Position numbers and translations under genes: made by a program
The notes under the pieces: model-generated
What the model was told of the DNA's origin: nothing
Databases searched by the model: none
What the model saw: the letters and a program-made list of their open reading frames with translations, nothing else
Source: an uncultured Selenomonadales bacterium
Lineage (GTDB): Bacteria; Bacillota; Negativicutes; Selenomonadales; Selenomonadaceae
NCBI GenBank assembly: GCA_900321035.1
Contig: ONUH01000007.1
Location: forward strand, 1-64,000
Length of the DNA: 64,000 nucleotides
Direction of reading: 5' to 3'
In this document: piece by piece, positions 15,446-22,932 of the stretch
Layout of the letters: each line of letters starts with the position of its first letter
Numbering within the stretch: position 1 is the first letter of the stretch

Positions 15446-17935
15446 ATGGAAACGGAAATGAAAGATAAAATTTTAAGCTATATGCGAGATACGGTCCGCC
15501 GTCCGATTACGGCGGAAGCGTTGGCAGAGGAATTGGGCGTCAAGGGCGCGGCGTTGGAGCCCTTTTTTGAGGCGCTTTCGGAGCTGGAGCAGACGGCGGC
15601 GGTCATTCGCAACCGCAGCGGACTGTACGGCCTGCCGGAGCGCATGAACCTCGTGGTCGGAAAACTCAGTATGTCGGGCAAGGGCTACGGCTTTATCATT
15701 CCCGATGTGAAGCAGAAAGAGACGGATACGGACGTCTTCGTACCGGGGGCGATGCTGGCCTCGGCGATGAACGGCGACCGTGTGGTGGCGCGCGTCACGC
15801 CGTCTGAGATTCCGGGACGTTCCCGTGAGGGAGAGATTATCCGCATCGTGGAGCGGGCGAATACGAAAATCGTCGGAACCTTTGCCTCATCCAAGTCTTT
15901 CGGCTTTGTTACGCCGGATGACCAAAAGATCGGACAGGACATATTCATCCCGAAGAAATCCTTCGGCGGGGCGAAAACGGGTATGAAAGTCGTCGCCGAG
16001 ATTACGAAGTGGCCGGAGGGACGCCACAGCGCCGAAGGCGCGGTGATCGAGCTTTTAGGCCATGCGGGCGATCCGGGCGTCGACGTCCTGTCCGTGATGC
16101 GGCAATACGACCTCGTGCAGGAGTTTCCGCATGACGTGCAGGCGGAGGCCGACCGCGTGCCGCAGGAGGTGAAGCCGGACGAATACCGGGGACGCCGCGA
16201 TCGCCGGGAATTTTCCGTGGTGACGGTGGACGGCGACGACTCGAAGGATTTCGACGACGCGGTGTACGCGGAGCGTCGTGCCGACGGCGGCTGGTTTCTC
16301 GGCGTCTATATCGCCGACGTCAGCTGGTATGTGCGGGAGGGGCGGCCTTTGGACCGCGAGGCTTACGAGCGCGGTACCAGCGTTTATCTCGTCGACCGCG
16401 TCATTCCGATGCTGCCCTTTGCGCTGTCAAACGGCATTTGCAGCCTGAACCAGGGGGAAGACCGCCTCGCGATGGCATGTGAAATGGAGCTTTCCGCTGC
16501 GGGCGAAGTGACAAAATACGAGATCGTTCCTGCGGTGATCCGCGTCTATCGCCGCCTGACGTACAACGGCGTCAACGCGCTGCTGGAAGGGACGGCGAAG
16601 GATAAAGACGGGATACTGCCGATGATCTCGGTGCTGAAAGACCTTCGCGACGCGCGCAAGGCGTATCGTAAGAAACGCGGCTCCATTGATTTCAATATAC
16701 CCGAGGTGAAAGTGAAGCTCGACGAGGAGGGGCATCCTGTCGGATTGATTAAGCGCGCCGGCTCGGTGGCGGAGTCGATCATAGAGGAGTGCATGCTGTT
16801 GGCGAACGAGACGGTGGCGGAGCACATGGAGAAGAAAGAGCTTCCGTTTGTCTATCGTGTCCACGAACAGCCGAACGAAGAAAAGATCGAGCGGCTGAAC
16901 CAGCTTCTGGCGGCCTTCGGGCAGCATATCCGTCCGAATGAGAAAGGCGAGATTCGGCCGATAGACGTGCAGAAGGTCTTGGAAAAGGTGGAAGGCCGTC
17001 CCGAGGAGCGCATCGTCAGCACGGTGGCGCTTCGCTCGATGCAGCAGGCGCGATACGCGGATCAGAGCCTTGGACATTTCGGGCTTGCCGCGCGGTATTA
17101 TACGCATTTCACTTCGCCGATTCGACGCTATCCGGACCTCATCGTGCATCGCCTTCTGCGCGAGACCTTCGCCACGGGGACGATTCCTGCGGCACGGCAG
17201 GACAAGCTGCGGGGCGTTTTGCCCGATATCGCGCAGCATTCGTCGGTGCGCGAGCGCGTGGCGGTGGACGCCGAGCGCGAGACCACGGAAATGAAGGAAA
17301 TCGAGTATATGACGCAGTTTGTCGGCGATACGTTCCCAGGCGTCATCAGCGGCGTGACGGCCTTCGGCATTTTCGTCGAGCTGGAAAACGGCGTCGAGGG
17401 GCTCGTCCACGTTTCGCGCATGGTCAACGATTATTACGAGTACGTCGAGGAGCAGTACGCGCTGATCGGCGAGCGTACGAAAAAGGCCTACCGCCTCGGC
17501 GACGAAGTGGAGGTCGTGCTAGTGCGTGCCAGCGTCGAAGAGCGTAATATCGACTTCATTCTGAAAGATAACGGCGTCTACGTCGCGGCGGACGAGAAGA
17601 AGGGAAAGAGCGCGCCGAAGAAGAAAGGCGCGGCCGCGCGGGGCGCAAAAGCGGCAGGCGAATCGACTGCAAAGAAAGACGAGAAGCGCAAGGGCGCAGA
17701 CAAGGGAGCCGCGAAGAAAAAGAGCGGCGAGAAAGGGAAAGCCGGCGTAAAGAAAGCGAAGGCCAAAGCGGGCGTAAAAGAAAAAGCGGACGCCAAAAAG
17801 GCGAAGCCCGCAAAAAAGGAGAAAAAGACGGAAAAACCGGCGAAGGCCCGCCGCCGCGCCGCGAGAGCGGGGAAGAAGGACGAGCTGCCGAGCCGCGCCG
17901 TCTGGCCCGATCCGAAGTCTAAACGTAAGAAGTAA
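15446..17935 (+). CDS. rnr: Ribonuclease R
   Basis: An 829-residue 3'-5' exoribonuclease for structured RNA; with SmpB it takes part in trans-translation decay. Domain order: N-terminal winged helix (about 10-65), two cold-shock domains, the RNB catalytic domain ('TVDGDDSKDFDDAVYAER' holds the metal-binding Asp cluster) and an S1 domain ('PGVISGVTAFGIFVELENG'). The last 110 or so residues are an unusually long, almost pure Lys/Ala/Glu basic tail. The start at 15446 follows GGAGTGAG; a reading from 15392 lies in the previous gene. Confidence 0.95.
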   Translation: METEMKDKILSYMRDTVRRPITAEALAEELGVKGAALEPFFEALSELEQTAAVIRNRSGLYGLPERMNLVVGKLSMSGKGYGFIIPDVKQKETDTDVFVPGAMLASAMNGDRVVARVTPSEIPGRSREGEIIRIVERANTKIVGTFASSKSFGFVTPDDQKIGQDIFIPKKSFGGAKTGMKVVAEITKWPEGRHSAEGAVIELLGHAGDPGVDVLSVMRQYDLVQEFPHDVQAEADRVPQEVKPDEYRGRRDRREFSVVTVDGDDSKDFDDAVYAERRADGGWFLGVYIADVSWYVREGRPLDREAYERGTSVYLVDRVIPMLPFALSNGICSLNQGEDRLAMACEMELSAAGEVTKYEIVPAVIRVYRRLTYNGVNALLEGTAKDKDGILPMISVLKDLRDARKAYRKKRGSIDFNIPEVKVKLDEEGHPVGLIKRAGSVAESIIEECMLLANETVAEHMEKKELPFVYRVHEQPNEEKIERLNQLLAAFGQHIRPNEKGEIRPIDVQKVLEKVEGRPEERIVSTVALRSMQQARYADQSLGHFGLAARYYTHFTSPIRRYPDLIVHRLLRETFATGTIPAARQDKLRGVLPDIAQHSSVRERVAVDAERETTEMKEIEYMTQFVGDTFPGVISGVTAFGIFVELENGVEGLVHVSRMVNDYYEYVEEQYALIGERTKKAYRLGDEVEVVLVRASVEERNIDFILKDNGVYVAADEKKGKSAPKKKGAAARGAKAAGESTAKKDEKRKGADKGAAKKKSGEKGKAGVKKAKAKAGVKEKADAKKAKPAKKEKKTEKPAKARRRAARAGKKDELPSRAVWPDPKSKRKK

Positions 17936-18119
17936 TATTACTCCGGCCATTAAATTTCGCCATGTTGACGCATAGCCCTCCCCTCTGGGGAGGGGGGACC
18001 GCCGTAGGCGGTGGGTGAGGTTTTACGGCACGTTGAAGAACCTCATCCGACGCCCTTCGGGCGCCACCTTCCTCAGAGGGGAAGGCAAGATTTTGTGATT
18101 TATAATGGCCAAAGTAATA
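17936..18119. mobile_element. MITE-like palindromic element
   Basis: About 184 bases bounded by terminal inverted repeats TATTACTCCGGCCATTA (17936-17952) and TAATGGCCAAAGTAATA (18103-18119). The inside is a chain of small hairpins: CCCTCCCC/GGGGAGGG, ACCGCC/GGCGGT, GAGGTT/AACCTC, GCCC/GGGC and CCTTCC/GGAAGG. There is no coding capacity. It abuts the rnr stop codon exactly. Similar structured intergenic repeats are widespread in Firmicutes; only one copy is seen here. Confidence 0.7.
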
Positions 18120-18153
18120 AACGAAGGATATAAAGCAAGGGAGGTGCAAGCCG

Positions 18154-18627
18154 ATGGGACAGAAGAACGCGGCGGAAAAGACCGTCTGCGAGAACCGCAA
18201 AGCGCGGCATGATTACTTCATTCATGAGACGTATGAAGCGGGCATAGAGCTTTTCGGCACGGAGGTCAAATCCCTTCGCGCGGGCAAGGCGAACCTCAAA
18301 GACGCTTACGGAACGGTGAAAAAGGGCGAGCTGTTCATCGAGGGCATGCATATCAGCCCTTATGAGCAGGGCAATATTTTCAATCGCGACCCGCTCCGCC
18401 CGAAAAAGCTACTGATGCACAAGTCGGAAATCATGAAGCTGTTCGGCAAGACGCGGGAAAAGGGCTTCACGCTCGTTCCGCTCCGCGTCTATTTCAAGCG
18501 CGGGCGCGCGAAAATGGAAATCGCGCTGGCCAGCGGCAAGCATACCTTCGACAAGCGGCGCACATTGGCCGACAAGGCGATGAAGCGCGACGTCGAAAGG
18601 GCGCTGAAGGAAAGACAACAGGGCTGA
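18154..18627 (+). CDS. smpB: SsrA-binding protein SmpB
   Basis: A 157-residue protein that delivers tmRNA to stalled ribosomes. The signature 'ENRKARHDYFIHETYEAGIE', then 'GTEVKSLRAGKANLKD' and the C-terminal basic tail are all present. The start follows GGGAGGTG. It lies downstream of rnr as is usual, but separated by the MITE-like element. The tmRNA gene is not in this window. Confidence 0.96.
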   Translation: MGQKNAAEKTVCENRKARHDYFIHETYEAGIELFGTEVKSLRAGKANLKDAYGTVKKGELFIEGMHISPYEQGNIFNRDPLRPKKLLMHKSEIMKLFGKTREKGFTLVPLRVYFKRGRAKMEIALASGKHTFDKRRTLADKAMKRDVERALKERQQG

Positions 18628-18640
18628 AGGCAAAAAAATG

Positions 18641-18691
18641 ACGGCCATGCGGCACGTACAAGAGATGTACAGGCTGCATGGCCGTTTTCTG
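18641..18691 (+). terminator. Terminator after smpB
   Basis: ACGGCCATGC / GCATGGCCGT outer stem with an inner GTACA/TGTAC stem, followed by TTTTCTGTTTG. Its 3' arm and T-run closely resemble those of the terminator near 27050. Confidence 0.88.
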
Positions 18692-18717
18692 TTTGTAAGT
18701 GAAAGAAATTTTCAAAA

Positions 18718-18733
18718 TGTTTCACGTGAAACA
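18718..18733. other. parS site 1
   Basis: A perfect 16-bp palindrome, TGTTTCACGTGAAACA, identical to the bacterial parS consensus bound by ParB (Spo0J). It lies in a non-coding gap. Confidence 0.93.
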
Positions 18734-18849
18734 ATCGAACATAACCTGAAAGCTTTTTCAGAATTTGTTTTATCCTTGATATGACAAGCGTTTTACGGCC
18801 TTATAATTTTGAAATATTTTGTAGCGAATAAAATTATAAACCGAAAAAA

Positions 18850-18865
18850 TGTTTCACGTGAAACA
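18850..18865. other. parS site 2
   Basis: A second perfect TGTTTCACGTGAAACA, 132 bases after the first (start to start), in the same gap between smpB and the WYL regulator. Confidence 0.93.
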
Positions 18866-19078
18866 TTCGGAAATCGTTTCCAATTTGTTTCAAAAATCGC
18901 CTCTGTGCCATGATTTTTTCGGTACAAGGGCAGTTGTTTTCGCATTTTTCTATATGTATAAATCATATCGTCTGAAAAGCAATTTCGTTGTTCTTCAAAC
19001 ACATTATTAGCTTTGGAAACTATACAGCCGTTAAAGAAAGGCAGTAAGCAGAGGGAGGAAAAATAAATTGCATTGAAA

Positions 19079-19116
19079 GTTATGGGTAAATTTTTACCCA
19101 TAACCTATGATATAAT
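19079..19116 (+). promoter_or_regulatory. Palindromic operator and -10 box of the WYL operon
   Basis: GTTATGGGTAAA, two bases, TTTACCCATAAC form a perfect 12+12 inverted repeat at 19079-19104. A TATAAT follows at 19111-19116, 47 bases before the WYL start, so the palindrome covers the -35 area. A dimeric regulator bound there would block the promoter; the WYL protein itself is the obvious candidate. Sequence features are seen, the regulator is inferred. Confidence 0.75.
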
Positions 19117-19162
19117 GTCCTCAGAAACAGAGAAATGAAACGTTTCACAGGCGGTGAGAATA

Positions 19163-20185
19163 TTGGAAACTTTGTATGCCGGAACCAACAAAAAGATGCT
19201 CAACATGCTGATTTTGAAAATCCTAAAGGACTATACCGACGAGGAGCATCCTTTGACGCAGCAGGAAATCATTGATTTGCTTCGTCGCAATTACAGTATG
19301 GATTGCGACCGTCGATCCATTCGCAATAATATCCAGTCGCTCAAAGATATGGGATATGAGATTATTGTGACTCGGCGGGGTTGTTTCTTGTCGGAGCGGG
19401 AGTTTGACGATGCGGAACTTCGCATGTTAATCGACAGCGTCCTGTTTTCTAAGAGCATTTCAAGAAAGCAAGCAACGCGGCTTATTGAGAAATTAAAAAA
19501 CTTTGGAAATCGTTACTTCCACGCAAAAGTATCCCATGTGTCGAATCTGCCGGAACTGTTCCACACCGACAACAAGCAGACGATGATTGCTTTGGACGTG
19601 CTGAATGACGCTATCGAAGCAAAGCGAAAGGTCAGCTTCGTTTATAACACTTACGGGACGGACTTCAAACTCCACCCAAAACGAAACGAACCGTATATCG
19701 TAAATCCTTATCAGATGGTAGCCAACAATGGGAGATACTATCTGATTGGCAACTACGACAAGTACGATAACGTATCCCACTACCGTATTGACCGCATCAC
19801 CTCTGTCACGATGCTGTCTGAACCGGTAAAGCCTAAAAGCAAAGTCAAGGATTTTGCCAAGGGGTGGAGCCTTCCGAAACACATGGCGGAGCATATCTAT
19901 ATGTTCAGCGGCGAGAGCGTAACGGTGAAACTGATAGCCGACACATATATGATGGACGATCTTGTGGATTGGTTCGGCAGGGATTTTCACGTTCGTGTGG
20001 AAGATAACGGTAAAATGCTTGTAACATTGAAATGCAACGAATCAGCCATGAAATACTGGGCGCTCCAGTACGGGGAATGCGTAGAAATCCTGTCGCCGAA
20101 CAGCCTGCGGGAAAGCATCGCGAACATAGTGCAGGGAATGGTTAGGACGTATTGCGTCGATGCGGAGGGGAAAGGAAATGAATGA
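19163..20185 (+). CDS. WYL-domain transcriptional regulator
   Basis: A 340-residue protein with an N-terminal winged helix (about 10-75, 'LTQQEIIDLL...DRRSIRNNIQSLKDMG'), a central WYL domain (about 150-225, with 'YQMVANNGRYYLIGNY' and 'YRIDRI') and a C-terminal WCX-like extension. WYL proteins sense ligands, often nucleic acids or nucleotides; the BrxR/CapW group represses anti-phage systems from palindromic operators. TTG 19163 is preferred over GTG 19154 because GGTGAG sits just upstream. First gene of the island transcript. Confidence 0.88.
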   Translation: METLYAGTNKKMLNMLILKILKDYTDEEHPLTQQEIIDLLRRNYSMDCDRRSIRNNIQSLKDMGYEIIVTRRGCFLSEREFDDAELRMLIDSVLFSKSISRKQATRLIEKLKNFGNRYFHAKVSHVSNLPELFHTDNKQTMIALDVLNDAIEAKRKVSFVYNTYGTDFKLHPKRNEPYIVNPYQMVANNGRYYLIGNYDKYDNVSHYRIDRITSVTMLSEPVKPKSKVKDFAKGWSLPKHMAEHIYMFSGESVTVKLIADTYMMDDLVDWFGRDFHVRVEDNGKMLVTLKCNESAMKYWALQYGECVEILSPNSLRESIANIVQGMVRTYCVDAEGKGNE

Positions 20186-20732
20186 AGTGATCAAGCGTTA
20201 TGAAGCGCTAAAAGAAAAGGTCTCGGAGCGCTGGGCGGAATTTGTGGAGCTGATGAAATTCGTGGAGACGGAAACAGAATACTTGACGGCTCCGGCCTCG
20301 ACGAAGTTTCATCTCTGCAAGGAAGGAGGCCTTTTGGAGCACAGCGTCAACGTGGCGGAGCATTTGCTCAAAATCAAGGAAACGCTCGCGCCGGACATCA
20401 GCGACGAAAGCTGTGTCGTCGTTGGCCTCCTGCATGATCTCGGCAAGGCGGGAATGCCTAATAACCCGCTGTATATCAAGAACCCGCCGGACAGCAAATG
20501 GAAACAGCCGTATTATTGGAACAACAATCTTGTTTATTTGAGTGTTCCGGTGCGAAGCATGTATCTGATTGCGCCGCGCTTCCTGCTGACGGAGGAAGAA
20601 GCGCAGGCAATCGTTTATCACGATGGGCAATACGTTGAGGACAATCGAAGCGTTGCAATGCACGAGGAACGGTTGACGCTGCTTCTGCAATATGCGGATA
20701 CTTGGAGCAGCCTGGTCGTGGAAAAGAAGTGA
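20178..20732 (+). CDS. HD-domain phosphohydrolase
   Basis: A 184-residue single HD domain. Metal ligands appear as H in 'GGLLEHSVNVAEH', the HD pair in 'GLLHDLGKAG', H in 'VYHDGQY' and D in 'LLQYADTW'. Such proteins hydrolyse nucleotides or phosphate esters; the substrate is not predictable. The start at 20178 follows GGGGAAAGGAA and overlaps the WYL gene's last codons, so the two are coupled. Confidence 0.85.
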   Translation: MNEVIKRYEALKEKVSERWAEFVELMKFVETETEYLTAPASTKFHLCKEGGLLEHSVNVAEHLLKIKETLAPDISDESCVVVGLLHDLGKAGMPNNPLYIKNPPDSKWKQPYYWNNNLVYLSVPVRSMYLIAPRFLLTEEEAQAIVYHDGQYVEDNRSVAMHEERLTLLLQYADTWSSLVVEKK

Positions 20733-20764
20733 TAGGCGAGATATATCGAAAAGCGGTGAGTTCG

Positions 20765-20974
20765 ATGGTTGTTGCGGTAGAGAATTGTTGTATTCTCAAT
20801 GCTTCGTGGTATGCGGTAGTCTTATTCAAATGTGAAAAATGCGGGTATCTTTATCCGGATAATGTTATTAATACGCCATTACCGCCGCCCAATGTTGTAA
20901 AACATTTATGTTTTAGGTGCATGGGGTGCGGTGAAATGCAGGAGTTTAGTATTCGGGGAGGTGGGAATGATTGA
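20765..20974 (+). CDS. Small zinc-ribbon protein, unknown function
   Basis: A 69-residue protein with CEKCGYLYP and CFRCMGCG, four to five cysteines that could hold one zinc. The first half is hydrophobic. GGTGAG lies before the ATG at 20765. It is 32 bases after the HD gene and 51 before the nuclease, in the same direction. An earlier in-frame start at 20702 would overlap the HD gene. Not recognised beyond the zinc motif. Confidence 0.5.
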   Translation: MVVAVENCCILNASWYAVVLFKCEKCGYLYPDNVINTPLPPPNVVKHLCFRCMGCGEMQEFSIRGGGND

Positions 20975-21025
20975 TAGTGCAATAAAAGTTGATAAACTAT
21001 TGTATGTATATGAGGAGGGATTTAC

Positions 21026-22003
21026 ATGCATAAATTAAGTACCAATAATTTATTTGGATATGCAACAAGTGAATTATCCCAAGATGCTTTTATCTCGTGG
21101 CTTTTATCACATGCATTAAAAGAAAATCTTGAAATCAATCCCCTAATGACAGAATGTGCTTTGGAATTTTTACATAAGATTACTATATTAAAGGATATCA
21201 CACATATTAATGCGATAAGGAGGCAAACAGATAAAATTGATGTATTGATTCAGGGGGATGGATTTGAATTAATAATTGAAGATAAAACATTTACACATAC
21301 ATATCATAATCAAATTGCTAATTATCATGATATACGTGCGAGTAAAGTTCCGGATGGGACAGAGATTGTTTGTGTTTTATATAAAATAGTAGAACAATGT
21401 TACAAAGAACAAGGAGTTGATTATGAGTATACTCGTGAAGTGTTGTTGGGCATAATGCGTAAGTACAGACAGCAAAGTAACAATGCAATATTTAATGACT
21501 ATGTTGATTATTTAGAGTATATAGAAGAACAAACACAATCGTATAACCGCCTTCCAATTGAACAATGGAATTCCGATGCCTATCGAGGCTTTTTTGTTCA
21601 TTTAGAACAGGACTTAGGAGTAACCCCTTCTTGGTGGGGCTATGTTTCCAATCCTTCCGGTGGATTTCAGTGTTTTACTTTTGATTTTATAACGCGAGAA
21701 CAGTTGGATAGCATTGGTATTACTGAAGATTATTTGGAATCACTCTATCTGCAAATTGAAGATAATATAATAGCTGTCAAAATGTCTGCGGGAAAAGATC
21801 GAGAGAAAGGAAGGGATATTCGTCAAAGATTATTTGATTATTTCAAGATTGAAATTCAAGATTTTGAAAAGAAAACTTTTAGATATGGAAGATGGATGAC
21901 AATAGGATATATTAACTATAATGAAAATAATTATAAAGAAAAAATACATGAGATTCAAAAAGTTTCAAATGAATTGAAAGATAAGTTTAAGATGGTTATT
22001 TGA
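21026..22003 (+). CDS. PD-(D/E)XK nuclease family protein
   Basis: A 325-residue protein of strikingly AT-rich codon use compared with the flanking chromosome. The N-terminus, 'LSQDAFISWLLSHA', is typical of a stand-alone PD-(D/E)XK family. The catalytic set fits 'KIDVLI' (D72), a 12-residue gap, then IIEDK (E85, K87), followed by 'HNQIANY'. Relatives occur in defence and mobile-element contexts. GAGGAGG precedes the ATG. Likely a DNA nuclease; target and partner are unknown. Confidence 0.8.
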   Translation: MHKLSTNNLFGYATSELSQDAFISWLLSHALKENLEINPLMTECALEFLHKITILKDITHINAIRRQTDKIDVLIQGDGFELIIEDKTFTHTYHNQIANYHDIRASKVPDGTEIVCVLYKIVEQCYKEQGVDYEYTREVLLGIMRKYRQQSNNAIFNDYVDYLEYIEEQTQSYNRLPIEQWNSDAYRGFFVHLEQDLGVTPSWWGYVSNPSGGFQCFTFDFITREQLDSIGITEDYLESLYLQIEDNIIAVKMSAGKDREKGRDIRQRLFDYFKIEIQDFEKKTFRYGRWMTIGYINYNENNYKEKIHEIQKVSNELKDKFKMVI

Positions 22004-22054
22004 TGTGTAGTTTGTATCGTATTTGTGCAGATTATAGGATTAAGGTGAATCGTC

Positions 22055-22927
22055 GTGATAGAACTGTCGGATGAAAAATGGACACCCCAAGTAACGGTGC
22101 TTGGCATAGGAGACTTAGGCGTGCGCGTGTTGTTGAAATTGAGCAAGAAACAGCGGGAAGAATTGAACCTTTGTGCAATCGTAGTGAATCAGACGCAATT
22201 AGAGGGGCGAGAGGATCAATTTTCAGCAGCTTACGCCGGTGATGCTTACTTGATGGAACAACAATCTGATCTTTTTCAGATGATACGAAAAGGCGCGATG
22301 TTTCTTATCGTTGCCGATTCATCGGATATGTTTTCGGCAAGAGCGGTATCTGCGATAACTTCGTCAGGGCAGGATATGGTCTCTTTTGCATTGCTCATGA
22401 CGGCAGATGATAATCAAGAACAGAGCGATTATATCAATCAGACGCGGGCGATTTATATGACGTCGGAGGTCTTGCGTCGCCAATGTGAACTTCAATCGGT
22501 GTTTTTTGAAGACGAAATTGATGTTATTGCTGAAACGGCTTTGGAAATGTCAACCATGCCTTTTCATAATCTAATCGGTTTTGATGGTGCTGATATGCGA
22601 GAGGCGTTTTCGCGTCCCGGCAATATGACGGCAGTTTTCGGGCAAGGCAATACTGCGGAAGACGCAGTTGACAATTTGCTGATGACCGCTGAGAAAGTTG
22701 GCGTAGATTTGAGGCGGTGCAAATTGGCTGTTTTCAGTATGTCGGGGGCTCCTGATCGACTTTCCCTTTATGACGTGAATGAAGCGCCTGGTTTACTGGC
22801 GAAGAAAGTTGGATGCGAGATGGATGCGTTTTGTGGGGAACATATTACGTTGCTTTCAGCTCCGCTTGATGAATCACTGGACGACAAGTTGAAAATCTTT
22901 GCTGTGTTTTGTGAAGGGAAGAAATAG
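22055..22927 (+). CDS. FtsZ-family protein with degenerate nucleotide-binding site
   Basis: 290 residues aligning along most of FtsZ. The start 'VTVLGIGDLGVRVLLKL' matches the FtsZ opening IKVIGVGGGG; 'KGAMFLIVADSSDMFSA' (80-95) sits where FtsZ has ADMVF(V/I)xAGMGGGTGTGA, so the tubulin signature GGGTGTG is gone. The C-terminal half fits well: 'GFDGADMREAF' (175-185) equals the T7 loop NVDFADVRTVM, keeping both Asp (D177, D180); 'GNTAEDAVDNL', 'LAVFSMSGAPDRLSLYDV' and 'LDESLDDKLKIFAVF' follow the FtsZ order. The flexible tail is absent. It should not bind GTP normally. GTG start after AGGTGA; 5 bases before the polymerase gene. Confidence 0.75.
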   Translation: MIELSDEKWTPQVTVLGIGDLGVRVLLKLSKKQREELNLCAIVVNQTQLEGREDQFSAAYAGDAYLMEQQSDLFQMIRKGAMFLIVADSSDMFSARAVSAITSSGQDMVSFALLMTADDNQEQSDYINQTRAIYMTSEVLRRQCELQSVFFEDEIDVIAETALEMSTMPFHNLIGFDGADMREAFSRPGNMTAVFGQGNTAEDAVDNLLMTAEKVGVDLRRCKLAVFSMSGAPDRLSLYDVNEAPGLLAKKVGCEMDAFCGEHITLLSAPLDESLDDKLKIFAVFCEGKK

Positions 22928-22932
22928 ATATC

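Larger units (their letters stand above)
18692..19078. other. Non-coding gap holding the parS pair
   Basis: A 390-base AT-rich gap with no convincing gene. A 102-codon frame on the minus strand crosses parS site 2 (its 'NVSRET' is just the translation of parS) and lacks a family match. The gap appears to serve as a partition site. Confidence 0.6.

Noticed and set aside
17971..18090. Hairpin chain after rnr as a CRISPR or riboswitch
   Set aside because: The hairpins are all different with no regular spacers, and the outer inverted repeats mark it as a MITE-like element.
18793..19101. 102-codon minus-strand ORF in the parS gap
   Set aside because: It has no family match, crosses a parS palindrome (giving the tell-tale NVSRET) and overlaps the WYL operator.
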